A stretch of DNA of 64,000 bases from Manduca sexta (GCF_014839805.1 NC_051121.1:6865116-6929115), one strand, 5' to 3'; shown: positions 49,709 to 62,304, counted from the first letter of the stretch. The notes: a model not told the origin generated them from the letters alone. A program made the numbers and translations.

Positions 49709-49945
49709 AAATATTTTTTTTGTCGGATTTTATCTCATTTTTTTATATTTTATTTTCTCTTGACGTTTTGAAGACTTCCTTCATGATCACGGGACGGAAT
49801 CCGCTGCTAAATTCGAATACTAGTTTTATTTCGCTAGTATCAGAAACTACTGATTCAAATTGATAAATTCTTTTCATATCGGATAGCAGCATATTTATCG
49901 ATGGAGGCTATAGGCTGTATAACATCGCGCTATAATCAGAAGAAG
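49709..49945. repeat. Fold-back family I half followed by a Helitron-like head
   Basis: 49709-49835 carries 'cggattttatctcattttttatattttattttctcttgacgtttt' and a decayed complementary arm. 49841-49945 carries 'cagaaactactgatt..aaattctttt..atttatcgatggaggctataggct', as at 402-560. Confidence 0.45.
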
Positions 49946-50089
49946 CGGAGAATCAATAAAAAATGTTGCAAATCGGGGAAATGTATTCCTTTTGAGAACT
50001 TCTGTTGCGCGCGCTGTAAACAGTTAATGTTACGCAATAAACATGCATGACGGAATTGTTCCTCTTAATAAGTTCAAAAAAGTATATTA

Positions 50090-50269
50090 TAAAACAAAGT
50101 CCCCCGCGGGCCGCCCTTACTGTCTGCTTGTCTGAACGCAATAAACTCTAAAACGACCTAACAGATTTCGATGAAATTTTCTATGATGATAGTTCTACTC
50201 TAGGAAGTTCATAGACTACTTTCTAACCCGGAAAAATATATAGCGGGTCAAGCCGCGGGCAAAAGCTAG
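50090..50269 (+). mobile_element. Short Helitron, CTAG end intact
   Basis: 'aaaacaaagtcccccgcgggccgcc..ctgtctgaacgcaataaactctaaaacg' to 'acccggaaaaatatatagcgggtcaagccgcgggc' and CTAG at 50266-50269 before T. It shares its body with 50718-50880 and, in part, 51955-52045. The exact 5' end is uncertain. Confidence 0.65.
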
Positions 50270-50717
50270 TTATAGTTATAAATAAACAAATCAGTTATCC
50301 TTTTAACGCAGTCAAAATAACCGTTTCTTATGTAAACACGTTATTGGACCGCGTAACGGTATTGATACCGCTTATTGTTGTGGCTGAAATGAGGACAATG
50401 TTTTATTCAGTTATTTTTCAACACTGAAGGATAATGTGGTTTGTAATCATTTATACGAAAACGTATTATATCAGGGCCATGTGACGGTACCATTAAATAT
50501 GTAACGAACTTTGTTAGAATACCTTTACATGTTGTTTGATGTGGAGTTACGGAATAAATGCTGGACGGATTTTGATGTCGACTTTAATATTATTGGCGAT
50601 CCAGTAAATAGTAAGTTATAAATATTTTTTGAACATGCTTGAAATAGAGTAGACAATGCAAACTAAATTTCAAGTAGATCGAAACAATTGAATAGCTAGT
50701 ACCTGTCCTTAAGTATT

Positions 50718-50880
50718 ATAAAACAAACTCCCCGCTACATCTGTTCGCCTGTCTGAATGCAAAAAACTCAAAAACTTGTAGTACTCAAAAACTAAAATAG
50801 TTTGAGACCTTGGGAAAGAAAGGCTACTTTAAAACCCGGAAAAACTCTTTCACGGAGGCGAAGCCACGAGCAAAAGGTAA
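50718..50880 (+). mobile_element. Short Helitron, diverged
   Basis: Same family as 50090-50269: 'ataaaacaaactccccgc..cgcctgtctgaatgcaaaaaactcaaaaac' to 'acccggaaaaactctttcacggaggcgaagccacgagcaaaag'. The terminal CTAG is lost. Confidence 0.6.
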
Positions 50881-51511
50881 TATATCTTATTACTGAAGTC
50901 ATTAAAAATAACTAAAGGGGTAGGCAAAGACGTAAGTTATAAACCACTAATGAAATGATTGGGAGCAAGGCTCAGTCATGATCGTGATTTTATTCCAACA
51001 GAAATTTAAAAAAAAATATATAAACAGATTGCCAAAATGTTTATATCAAACTGATTTATTTAATGCGAAAAGTGTTTAATAAAGCCGTCGACTGAAAACA
51101 TTTCCGAAACTGGAGCGAGGATGAAGTGGGGAATAGCGTGCAAATAAACCGAATCCGCATCGACGGTCACATAGAATGTTTATTATATTTACCTTTTCAA
51201 GTAATTTTATTTGTGAATTCTTCGAGGCAAGGCATTTATTCCTGGAGGAGTATGTTACCTACAAAAACTGGCGTATTTTGGCGTCGCATAGACACCGCAC
51301 TGCTACCTTGTTATCAAGAAACCGCATTAGTATTATAACACTAAAAATGTAAGTATTCGTCATTACGAGATGAGCCAAAATAACAATACATGAAATTTTT
51401 ACGTCATAATCAAAAGGCCTTCACCATAGAACTCACTAAAGAGGGTTGAGGCAATCAATCTGTTTCATGCCAAAAATAAGGAATCATTGAATAAGACATA
51501 TTAAGATACTA

Positions 51512-51610
51512 GACTTAGATAGATAGATAGATTAGATACTAGTAATTATGGCGGTCGTATCGCTTACCATCAGGCGAACGGTCAGCTCGTCTCGTCATAC
51601 AAAGCAAAAA
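51512..51610 (+). repeat. (TAGA)n microsatellite and LINE 3' tail, family E
   Basis: A short (taga)n run lies at 51517-51533. Then 'ggcggtcgtatcgcttaccatcaggcgaacggtcagctcgtctcgtcatacaaagcaa' with an A-run follows at 51551-51612. It is the same 3' terminus as at 60520-60590, heavily 5'-truncated. Confidence 0.6.
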
Positions 51611-51619
51611 AAAATTCGT

Positions 51620-52670
51620 CTCTTCCAATAGTTATCATTCGAATAAAGTTCAACAATTTCAAATGCATTACAGCGGGCTTATAAACGCAAGGCAGACAAC
51701 CCTGAATCATATTTTTCTATTTAGAGACAAATCTATAATATTAACAGTAAATAAGAAACATACGTCTATTTACACATTATGACGCAAATAAAACCATGAA
51801 CCCGGATAGAAAAATATTTCTTTTTTTTAGTAGGTTTAAGTTTTTTAAAAGGCTTACCTTTCACCTTTCACATATGAAACATACGTAATAAGGATAAATA
51901 CTTATACTTAGATGATTATTTCTCAAATTTAATCTTTTTCGAACTAAAAACTCCGTACATATTACAAAAGTAAGCTGCGTCTGTTTGTTTATTTGAGCGC
52001 AATAAACTCAAAAACTAACTAATAGATTTTAATCAATGAAGAAGTGATTCAAGAGGAACGTTCATGTATGTAAATAAATAATAATTTGTACGACTAAAAA
52101 AATGTGGGCATATATGCATTGTTACATGTGCGATGTCGGGGCGGGTCGCAAGTCCATAAAACTTGAAGATTCAAAAATGCTTTAGAATTGGACTCAATTT
52201 CTTTCCGGCTAAGATCTTTTCTTAACACAGATGTGAACTCTCCCAGGGTGTTCTTTGTATAGGAATCCATTATATAGTTTATATTTCTTCAAAAGAGGGT
52301 GAAATATATTCTTACTCATGATTCTCATTCGACAATTTGATTAAGAAATACCACATTCAATGCTCTCGTAAACATGATTAATCCCATGAAACTAGATTTC
52401 GAAGAATATTCAAACAATATATTCCACGAATTGTATAGAAACGTTCGTGTCCCGAATTTCGTAGAATTTGAATGACGTAAGGTGGGCGCTAGATTTGTCT
52501 CTTCGGAAATGTAAATTACAACGCATTCCTTCTAATATGTAGAAATCACTCGCGGTTCACGTGAAGGTTAGACATTTATAAAAACATGACGAATGAAAGT
52601 ATATGAAAACGTAGCTCGAGGTAAATTGAATTTTCTGTATAGAAGCTAAAAATATTGCGTATAAAAGTTT
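51620..52670. other. No gene; one Helitron-head fragment
   Basis: 51955-52045 holds a fragment resembling the 50090 Helitron body ('gcgtctgtttgtttatttgagcgcaataaactcaaaaacta'). Otherwise AT-rich and featureless. Confidence 0.4.
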
Positions 52671-52679
52671 TTTTTGGGT

Positions 52680-52930
52680 ATCGGGTCTCACAGTCAACGC
52701 CGGGGGCAATCTACGAATGGGTTAACTGGAATCTCCCAGCTTAGCGACTACAGGGTTCTGAAGGAAAGTTGGAAGGGCTATCTGGAAGAGGGAAGTGTGG
52801 GGACAGGAAAGAAAACCTCTTAGGATGGGAGGAAGGGAGAAGGTCAGGAAATGTTCGCGAGCCCTCATAGGCCTCAGCCTGGCAATGGTAGCGAACATTT
52901 CCTGGCTTTAACTACATATTGAGATGTGTA
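52680..52930. repeat. Purine-rich, GC-rich block with a perfect 14-bp inverted repeat
   Basis: 52680-52930 is GC- and G-rich relative to its flanks. CAGGAAATGTTCGC (52845-52858) and its exact complement (52891-52904) form a stem with a 32-bp loop. It looks like part of a dispersed repeat I cannot name. Confidence 0.5.
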
Positions 52931-54510
52931 GTTACAACTTAAGATATAGGTGCATACTGGACTGTGTTCCTAGGACCGCGGCAAATGTTCCATTGTGCAT
53001 GGGCGTGCATTCCATGTGGAGACCGAGCGCACAAGAATAGGGTAGTTGACAACTTTTTTAAAATAAATTTATCAAAAGTGATTTTTATCCAGAATCTATC
53101 GAAAAAAGATTTTTTAAAATCCACGCAATAATAAATAACTTATAAAGCTTTGAAATTTGATGGAAAGGGAAAGTGTCAAATTACAGTAATATTGAAATGT
53201 GACGTCACCCTGTGCCACCGGCCATTACGCTGCGTGAGTGAGAAAAGGACAGCGCGTTATCCCCACCACGCCCCCACTGTTGCTCACAATAATATTTCAA
53301 ATATGCATAACTGCTTTATTCCTCAACCAATTTTGATGCTGATTTCACAGAGGAATTTCTTTTTCATATTATTTTCTGTTACATATAAAATAATAAACTA
53401 AATCAAACATAGGAAACTACCCTATGTCTTCGGGGGCAGAAAATGCGACAAAAAGTTGTAAATATACTGACTGATACTAACTATAGTCTATATAAATTAA
53501 ATACATTAATAGAATCTATGCTTCAATACGCGTGCTTCCCCCAAACCTAATTTACTCTAGACCTTGAACTACTTAGTAACACTTCGTTAAGTCCTACAAT
53601 TCTATTTCATTCTTATATTGTATTTACAAAGTTGCTTTACCTTAAATGCAATTCAATAACCATAAATCTCTTCTTTGTATTAGGAATACTCATCTTTTTA
53701 AACATAAAATAACTATAAACATTGATTCGCCGATCATTTATGCAAATAACAAACATGGCCTAATTCTCCGGAAAGCCGTCTACGTCAATGCTTAGTCTTA
53801 GGGTCGCTTAGGATTCTAAGCTTTCTAGCTATTCTGGTTGCGTCTAGACATGGTATTAGTCTAAAATGAAATACTTTATTTATAAATGTAAATCAAGCGG
53901 AAATAGATAAAATATTAGGGTTAAACGCTCGGCTGAGTGTAAGTTCCTTGTTATTTTTAGCTGATTTTGGTGCTTTCGGGATGATTCAGTTTATAAACAG
54001 AGTTAAGGGGTCTATATAATGGCTCGCTATTTCTTACTTTTTATGTTTAATAAAGAGATATATAGGAAGGTCTATCTTGTCTACAAAAGCAAATCTGTCT
54101 TTTAGCAATTACGGGGGTTATAGTGGAAGGACAGCTTTGACAGCCGTATACGTAAATAGAGATTTTTTTACTCTTTTACCTATACGGTATCAAATTAGTC
54201 CTTCAATTAGAATTCTCTTAATTGCAAAAAGACGGATATGCTCCCATAGAAGGAATAGGGCCTTCTGAATATGTATTTTTAACAGGAAGATATCAGATAA
54301 AATAAATATGCGATATATTTGTTTAAAGTGAGAAAATGCCGCATAATCAATACGTAATTGGGACGCAACACACGAGCAAGTAATGTTGACACTTGACAAT
54401 AGCGCTCGATTATGCAAGATGATGCATTGCACCTGTAATGAGTGTACAATTATGTATGTACAATCAACATTTTGTTGATTTACGAAAATGACTATCATGT
54501 TATGGCAATC
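52931..54510. other. No gene or clear element seen
   Basis: AT-rich. The 83-codon frame at 53150-53401 and the 102-codon minus frame at 54190-54498 have no recognisable domain and AT-typical codon use. Confidence 0.45.
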
Positions 54511-54511
54511 T

Positions 54512-54880
54512 ATTTTTTTTTTTAATCTTTATTTAAGGAGCTTTGTCGTTATTTCGCGACTATGTCGCTACGTCCACTTTTACCCGTGCCTACTAAATTT
54601 TAATGAAATCAAAATATTTTTTTAATAAAGCCTTAGCCTCTTCTGATACAGGAACCGACAAAAAGCTATTTATGCTGCCCACATTAAAGCTCAAAGTATG
54701 AGGCCCACTCCGCACACACTCCGACAAAACATGAAGTACGTCATCTCTTACTCCACAGTCAGAGCAGTTTGGGGAGTTTGACGCCCGCATAAGATGCTTA
54801 AACATATTTGTCGGAATATGTAATTATTACCAAAATCCATCCCGCAAAAATTACTTACGAACGACGAAGTTTGAGTCAAT
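54512..54880 (-). pseudogene. LINE reverse transcriptase C-terminal remnant (minus)
   Basis: On the minus strand, residues FKHLMRASNSPNCSDCGVRDDVLHVLSEC (54718-54805) carry the C..C..DD..HVL..C motif found near the C-terminus of Jockey/R1-type LINE proteins. The frame ends at 54593, is followed by a short 3' UTR, and finishes in a poly(A) (plus-strand T-run 54510-54522). Upstream coding is already broken by stops at about 54830-54880, so it is a dead, 5'-truncated insertion. Confidence 0.65.
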
Positions 54881-54884
54881 ATGA

Positions 54885-55890
54885 AGCCACACTCAGACGA
54901 AATTTCAGTGATGCGAGTTCGAAACAGTAAGATGATCTAAATTTTTACTTAAATCCAAATTTCCTGTATTTGAGGATATTTAATCGGCTAACAATTTTGA
55001 TAGCAATGCGGAAATTATGAGCGCTTTGAACTTCCCAATATCTAGTTATCCATTACCTAGATTGACTAATCTTTATATTAAATTAACAGCATCCGCCATG
55101 TAAATTATGAAATAACATGTCCACGCTAATTTAGATTATAATATGCATAGATTTACCTAATATATTTTTTAAATATATAATTATTTTAAATATAATTGGA
55201 AATTTCATTAGAAAACATGTGCCATGCCAACGCTGGTCTCAAGTATACGACTTCGTTTATCATCCGGCATGAAAGATCACGTTCAGATAATGATAGCTTG
55301 GGTACACAGATATTCATTAAACAAAAAAAACAATATTTTTAACCCCATTCTATTTTTCGTCAAGTGATATAACACGAACGCAAATCTAGCAGGACTCAAG
55401 AGGAGATAAATTTAAATCCAATTGCGTCAGTAAAAAACTAAAATAAATTGAAAGGTCAATTGGCCGCCTCGCCGTCTCTTGGGACGACAGTTTATTTATA
55501 TTACATATTCCAACAACATTTCTGTGTAACACTGTGAGATAATACGGCAAAGTTCAATCACCAATAATATCCTAAGGTTATGCTTTAACTAAAAACTATT
55601 TATTCTGGTAAGTTTGTACCGCAACAGGAAAATGACAGGGAATTTACATTTTAATTTCGGCGGATATCTATTGATTTTTGCATTCTTGAAGAGGTAATTG
55701 ATGACACAGCAGTTTCTCTTCATCTTATCATAGGTTGTGCGTATTATTTTTATACAACTGTGTAATGAGATGAGATTGTCATTTAAGCCATGGTAATTGT
55801 GACAACTAAAAACGTAACAACTTTTCGAAACTTTAAATCACAGTGGTCCTATGACTTTAGATACTAAGTTTCATACAATATTGTCTATCT
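54885..55890. other. No gene or clear element seen
   Basis: AT-rich with no recognisable repeats. A-run near 55321-55330. Confidence 0.45.
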
Positions 55891-55896
55891 GATATA

Positions 55897-56190
55897 ATGT
55901 CTTATAAACTGCAAAGCGACATAGCTTCAACACTGCTTGGCGACAGATATAGACAGCGTGGTGGTAGGTATCTACTGACAAATTTAATCATGACTATGCG
56001 CAGCAACTTGTGGCATGCGACAGATGTGGCAGCGACGATAGTGAATGAAAATGAATGGAACTCTTTTGTCTCGTTTTATGAACAAGTCATATCTTCCATA
56101 GAGGCGGTGGAGAGACGGAGTGATCCCTTGGACTCTCCTCTCGCAGTATATATCGGAGCGACGACCTTCGACCTTTCTAAGCAGGCCTGA
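55897..56190 (+). pseudogene. Possible R1-type LINE C-terminal remnant
   Basis: The 97-codon frame contains NEWNSFVSFYEQVISSIEAVERRSD at about residues 52-76. It resembles the 'W..v.sFCe.Vm..KEaaER' end of R1-clade LINE proteins. It is followed by a GC-rich stretch (56180-56240) and a plausible 3' region to about 56400. No reverse transcriptase domain is present. An alternative is chance similarity. Confidence 0.4.
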
Positions 56191-56411
56191 AGGAGGCGCG
56201 CGGGCAACCTGCTACCGGGAAAATAATGCCCAAGAGCCTGGCGTGTAGTATTTCATGCGCGTCTGTAATCTTACTGAGGTTTTATTCCTCGGATTGCGAG
56301 ACATTCCATCCAAAAACCAATTCCTGCGACGCTTTCGGTTACAAGCACATGCGCACTGGCGGTTTTAGTCGATGGGCTGGTTTAGATCGATGGTTCCGGC
56401 AAAATTTGTAA

Positions 56412-57780
56412 ATGGATTACCAGTGTGTATAAAAAGAAATTCCTATTGACGTACCAAAGACCTTCAACAGTAAATCATCGTAAAACTGCATCAACAAGTC
56501 TGAAAAATAACATAATGGCAGAATGACTTTCATTTCTATTGCGTATAAAAAAAATCTGACTGAGAACCCGAATGAACTCTACCTGCGTCTAATATTTGTA
56601 AAGGTTTTTCACCCGATGATACAAGATAAACTTCGCGGTCTCTGTACAGTGTCAACAGCGGCTGTTTGGATGATTGTATCGTGGAAATGTGCCAAAAAAA
56701 CACTTCAAACACTTATCTCAAATTTAAGTTAGCAGCCTCGCCACGGCGTAGGTTCTAAAAATATATACAATATAAACACTTGCAAATGCTCAACAACGCA
56801 AAAATTACATTTCAACTACAGGTTTTCGAAAATGTCTTGAATCTCAAGAACTGTGACAAAACAAAACTATATTCAGGGTCACTTTGACATTGCCTTAATA
56901 AATGAAACCACATACACGTCTTTAACCCTGTTAAGATTGTGTCAAAAATCATCTTGGAACAACGAATATTTTTACCAAAATATCGTAATTGTGTCATAAT
57001 TATTGATTTAAAGCGAATATAGCGTGTGTGTGACTGCATTTTTGACTGAAAGTGTGCCCCTGCGTCGAATTTTCGTCGACGTTAAGGCGTGTAAAATTTT
57101 ACTTTTTATTTATATATTTTTTTCGAATCAATTTTTTGTATTACATACAATTCGAGTAACTTATTGTAACACATTATTTTCAAGACGATAAGTATGTGGT
57201 TTCATTTAGTAATTCAACGTCCAAATGACCCTGTATAACATAGAGCTGATATTAAACAGTCTGTGAAATGACCTCATCTCGACGGACATTGATTTATACT
57301 ACGTCAACAGAAAACACGGTTTGAAAAAAAAACTCATTTGTTACGATGAAAAATTGTAAAATGCAATGCTTCGCAGTAAATTAGTTTTAATGACTCGTAT
57401 ACGATGTTTCCTATATTTCATTGGCAAATTTTCTGCATTTCACGCGAAAAACTAATTTGTACAGGGATGTATTTCGAATTTGTATGCAAGCTTATTTAAA
57501 CGAAGACATTCGAATAACAATTAAGACCTCATAATACTACTTTTATTCTTTATTAATATACTACAGGCCTATATAAGTTGTAAAGGGAGGCCAATACTTT
57601 GTGCCGGTTTTATGATATGATATACCGGAGAGTGGTTATTTCAGAGAGAGTTGACGCCAGTCAATAATAAGAAAAATCCTTCTGCAACCGCTTGTAAATA
57701 TTAAAAATAAGCTGCAAATAGAAGATAACAACCAAAAAAATGCAATTATCTTAACGAAAATAGGATATTAACTTAAGCCC
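56412..57780. other. No gene or clear element seen
   Basis: AT-rich. The frames at 56523-56732 and 56812-57039 are unremarkable. No repeat tails were seen. Confidence 0.45.
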
Positions 57781-57793
57781 TAAATATAACCTA

Positions 57794-57958
57794 AACACGT
57801 GTAAACTTTGTTTCTGCTCAAAGAATATGTAATTGTAACCAAAACACGTGTGAACATTTTCTTGCACCAAGAAAATGTAATTTTACATTCAATACCTTAT
57901 AGTAGTACTAAAATTAACTGTGATAACAAAATTTGCTTACAATAAATTGACCCACGTG
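57794..57958. promoter_or_regulatory. Cluster of three CACGTG E-boxes, two in a tandem repeat
   Basis: CACGTG occurs at 57796-57801, 57845-57850 and 57953-57958. The first two sit in degenerate tandem units of 49 bp ('aacacgtgt[ag]aac..tatgtaatt' type). CACGTG is the palindromic site of bHLH factors such as CLOCK/CYCLE and MITF/USF types. Regulatory function is inferred from the motifs only; no nearby gene is visible. Confidence 0.35.
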
Positions 57959-58303
57959 ACCTTGAATACGCACGTAACTACGTAAATACGTGAACTTTGA
58001 GTACTACACGCGGTAGTAGTAAAATATTTTTGTAGTTTACGCACTCGTGCGGCCATGGGCGAAATGTAAAAATAAATTGGATATAAATAGAATATGGAAA
58101 TTGCGCATTTATTTTTAGCAAATATTCAAACGTGACTATTCAATATCAGTTTATTAATATATTTAGAGTTGTTAGCAGGACCTCAATAACCAAAAAATAT
58201 TATTTTTCGTATGCTTCATCTCAACACAGTAATGACATATGTAAACGTGGAAAGATAATGACATAAGTTTACATGCATGTTATACAAAATAAACACGAAT
58301 TAT

Positions 58304-58361
58304 GCGAGACAGACAGAGATAGACGTACAAACAGACAGAAGATAGAAAGGAGACAGAAGGC
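58304..58361 (+). repeat. Purine-rich degenerate (GACA/GATA) simple repeat
   Basis: 'gagacagacagagatagacg' and 'aacagacagaagatagaaaggagacag' form a degenerate tetranucleotide stretch. Confidence 0.55.
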
Positions 58362-60260
58362 AAATAACATCAAGGGTTGTTTGCTATTTTAAACTATCTG
58401 TTCAGTGTAAAAAATTGCCATTTTTTTGGACTCCTACAAAACATGATGATGGCTTTCTGTAAAGTATTATTACTACTATCTCAGTCAAGTCAGCGCAGTC
58501 ATTTTTAAACAAAACTAAGATAGCAGCATAAAAATATATACTTAAAACTTGTTTGTTTGTTGTGATTTATGTTCAGTTTAGAGGTTACGATAAATTATAT
58601 TCTTTGCTTTTTGAAAAAGGAAGTTCCTACATTTCTATATTTTCATCACTCGCCTATTTATTTTAACGTAAGATCCATCTTTTTTTGTCGGCGGTATTTG
58701 ATTTCAAAACAACCTTAAAATAATGTTATTAAGGTTAATTTTGACGCAATCAGCTTAATCTCTGTTAGTAATGTCTATCGATGCAAACAACAGATGTAGG
58801 AACTATGGATTTCAATGGGAACCGCATCGTAGAACATTTACGACGGTGTTGATGTTGTACTTGTTTTTGTGTTGTAACAATAACATGTTATTTATGAATT
58901 TCTGTGAATAAAAGGTTATTATTGTAAACATCTTGGTCACAAGTTTATTCATCCCGTAGTAAGTTTTCCTGTACCGTGGGTTTGTGTTAAAAACTACAAG
59001 ATATTTTGTAGTAACGACGTACGGATTTAAGTATCATATTTCGCAAATCATGGATGTCACTTTTTTATTGTTTATAACATCATACATTTCTTTCATTATA
59101 ATAATATGTTTCATTGAACTTTTATTATATTTTTTTATTTAATTCCTGCATAATAAATTATATTATGGATTTATTTCTACATATACTGACATAGTTCTTT
59201 GAAAGGCATTTTATAAAGGACATTACCAGACCTCACAACAATAATTAAAGCCGTAGAAGGCATGCTTCGCTTCATTATCGCTTATATAAGCCACAGGATA
59301 ATACATAAAGCTTTTTAGTAAATAATCTGAGTACAGGATACATGGTTAAGGAAAGTAGCCGGCTGTCAAGGACGGCGCAATCTAGAAGACCTGTGTTCTG
59401 CATTGAACTACTACACACCTGAAGAAAAATAAACACAGTACTAAAATAAGTTTTATTCTTTAGGTAAGAAGATTTAAAATACTTAATTAACTGATTCAAT
59501 CTGTTGTTTTATCTAATCTTATTAAATACATCCGCGTCGTCGGGACATTGGTTTTTGTGGGTTTGAGGTCGAGGTTTCGTTAGCAAGGTCTGGGTTGTTG
59601 TTTCCGTTATTTACACTTTTTTACAGTATGAGATTCAGTATTCTTTTTCTTTATGGGGTTAATAAAGAAAAAGTAAAGAAATCTTACTTTATATAAGTAT
59701 TGTTTTTATTTTAGAAATTTGAAACATCTCCAACATTACGCTGGATAATTATTACAAGGTTCTATCTTATATTTGATGTACAAATTGAATTATATATATT
59801 ACTTAATTTTATGTCATTTTAGTAAAAATTTCCAATAATCCCGAAAAATAAATAATGGAAGAATCATGAATATTGTCTTTTCTAATTTTTACTAACATGA
59901 TAAGTTTAAATCTCATTTTTCTTATAAAGTAAAAAATAACATAGGACCTTGTCGTAGTAAGCCAACAAATTGTTTTCCACTGCAATAAAATGAGGCCACA
60001 AATGGCGTTACATCAATAATAAATACATTCATGGAAATCTTTCAAATTTTTCCATCGTCCCACATAATTTTACGACAATTTAAACATACAGTCGAATTCA
60101 TTCCACTTCTATGAACTGTAAAATTATATACATCCGAAAACTTTTTCATTTGCGGTTTCTTTGAATCTAAACGAATATAACTGACCCAGGCGTACGAAGG
60201 CCGTCGTACGTAAATAAGGAAAATGACTTTTCCTTGACTCATAAAACGCTAGTAATGACA
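58362..60260. other. No gene or clear element seen
   Basis: The stretch is AT-rich. The 74-codon minus frame at 59275-59499 has no recognisable motif. Confidence 0.45.
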
Positions 60261-60264
60261 AATT

Positions 60265-60590
60265 TACTATTTTATTTCCTAGTGGTAGGTTTCTCATGTG
60301 TGAGAGTCCGCCTGGGTAGATACCACCGCAATGTCTATTTCGACCGCCAAGCAGCATTGTGTAGCCACGGCTGTGTTCCGGTTTGAAGGACATTTTAGCC
60401 AGTGTAAGTATGTGGACATAATAAGACTCAACATCTCATGTCTTAGGATGGCGAGCGCAGTGGAATAACAAACAATACTTTGTAATTCATGGTGTTGGAT
60501 GGCGGATCTAATGTTTATGGGCGGTCGTATCGCTTACCATCAGGCGAACGGCAAGCTCGTCTCGTCATTCAAAGCAATAATAAAAAAACG
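60265..60590 (+). mobile_element. LINE 3' region, family E
   Basis: 'gagagtccgcctgggtagataccaccgcaatgtctatttcgaccgccaagcagcattg', then 'tccggtttgaaggacattttagcca', 'aagactcaacatctcatgtctta' and 'cgcttaccatcaggcgaacggcaagctcgtctcgtc' followed by an A-run. This is a common lepidopteran non-LTR retrotransposon 3' end. Frames on the minus strand are antisense readings. Confidence 0.65.
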
Positions 60591-60851
60591 CTAATTATGC
60601 TAGTATACTTTTTTGTAACGTTTTTCTGTTAATCTACGAACAGTGCTGTTGGTTACATGTTTATTAATGCAGTACCTGTGTAATTCTATTCTTTACTTTT
60701 TTATTGTGTTACAGTTTTCTGTTCGTCTTAAATAAAATAAAAATAAAATAATGTATTTACTTTGTGAACTGGATACATTCAATAACAGTTTTTTGTGTGT
60801 TCTCAAGATGTTTACGCGCCTCAATTTAGTGACTAGAAAAATTATATTTAA

Positions 60852-61837
60852 CTAGCTTCCGCCCGCAGCTTCGCCCGCGTGGATTTCGGGTTTCAAAAAT
60901 GGAGAAGGTGCTCAATTTGTCGGGATGTTTTTTTAATTTATGGTGGTATGCAGGTGGTCCGATTGTCCGGTCAGGGTCTGATGATGGGATCCTGGTGAAA
61001 TCGAAGGAACTTTTAACCATTAAGGTTGCACACGAAATGACGGAAGCTTAAAAATAGAGTAACTTCTCCCGTTTTCCCAACATTTTCCATCACTGCTATG
61101 CTCCTATTAATTGTAGCGTGATGAAAAGTATACTATAACCAGCTCAGGAGTATGAAAAATAATTGTACCAAGTTAAGTTAAAATCCGTCGAGTAGTTTTT
61201 GTTTCTATAACGGTTATACAGACAGACAGACAAAAATTTTACTAATTGCATTTTTGGCATCAGTATCGATCCCTAATCACCCCCAGTTATTTTGGAAATA
61301 TATTTCATGTACAGAATTGACCTCTCTACAGATTTATTATAAGTATAGATATGCAAAAGTAGCTCAAAAATTGACCATAACGAAAACATGCATTTTAAAG
61401 TAAAACAAAAGAAATAATATCGTGAAGCCAACCAAATAACTAATGATATATTAAATTTTGTGACTGTTCAATTTAGTCGGGTCCGCGATATCACTTTTGT
61501 TGAGTTTCAGAACGCGACATTACATTATTATATTCTGTGCTCCAACGCACACTGCTTTGATGTTAGGAACACACCTACATTGCTTAGACAACAGTGAACT
61601 TTATACAATAGCAATAAAGCTCAAATTGACTCTACGTATTAGTTAGAAAACGTTTGTATGAGAAATAGAAAAATGCTGTTTTGAGGATTTTCCCGGCAAT
61701 TATTCGAATTTTTCTCACCTTTTAAACCTTCCCTAGACCTCCACGAATAATTCAAGACCAAGATAAGATAAATCCGTTCAGCCGTTCTCGAGTTTTAGCG
61801 AGACTAACGAACAGCAATTCATTTTTATATATATAGA
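60852..61837 (-). mobile_element. 986-bp non-autonomous Helitron, copy 2
   Basis: Same ends as copy 1: TC start after A on the minus strand (61836-61837) and CTAG (60852-60855) before T. It differs from 10823-11807 by about five substitutions and one extra T (about 61690). It abuts the CTAG end of another Helitron at 61861-61864. Confidence 0.8.
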
Positions 61838-61864
61838 TTAATGCTGCACCCGTGGGCGCGCTAG
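61838..61864 (+). mobile_element. Helitron 3' terminus fragment
   Basis: 'gctgcacccgtgggcgcgctag' followed by T resembles a Helitron 3' end in plus orientation. It directly abuts copy 2 of the 986-bp Helitron, so copy 2 may have landed beside or inside it. Confidence 0.4.
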
Positions 61865-62144
61865 TTTTTAAAACTGTTTACTAAGACAACTTTCTAAGAA
61901 AACGTTATTTGTTTTATATTAACATATTAATAATGTGGGTTTTGTATACACGAATTTTAATTGGCGTTCTCTTGGAAAAATAATAACTAATAATTTCGAA
62001 ATATTTAAAAACAATATTCAAAATAATAAATTGATAGTGCTAGTCCGCTGGGATAGTTCTACATCCCACAGAAAAAAAACACTCTCATGTTATCATCAAT
62101 GTTATGGATATTGCGTCTACTTTCCAGTGCGATGAAAAGTCAAA

Positions 62145-62282
62145 GTCCGACCCGCTGGTCCGACGATATTCGTAGGATCGCCGGTGGACGCTGGATGAGG
62201 AGAGCGGAGGACCGAACAGCGTGGCGCGCTTTAGGGGAGGCCTACATTCAGCAGTGGACAGCTGTAGGCTGATGATGATGAT
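62145..62282 (+). pseudogene. 5'-truncated RTE LINE tail with 14-bp target duplication
   Basis: The frame reads PTRWSDDIRRIAGGRWMRRAEDRTAWRALGEAYIQQWTAVG (broken here only by length) and stops at TGA 62270-62272, running into a (TGA)n tail. GATGAAAAGTCAAA is perfectly repeated at 62131-62144 and 62283-62296. Insert length is 138 bp. It is related to the 43288-43457 remnant but more recent-looking, since its flanks are perfect. Confidence 0.8.
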
Positions 62283-62304
62283 GATGAAAAGTCAAATAAT
62301 TCTT

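Noticed and set aside
60124..60393. 89-codon minus frame
   Set aside because: It is an antisense reading of the family E LINE 3' region.
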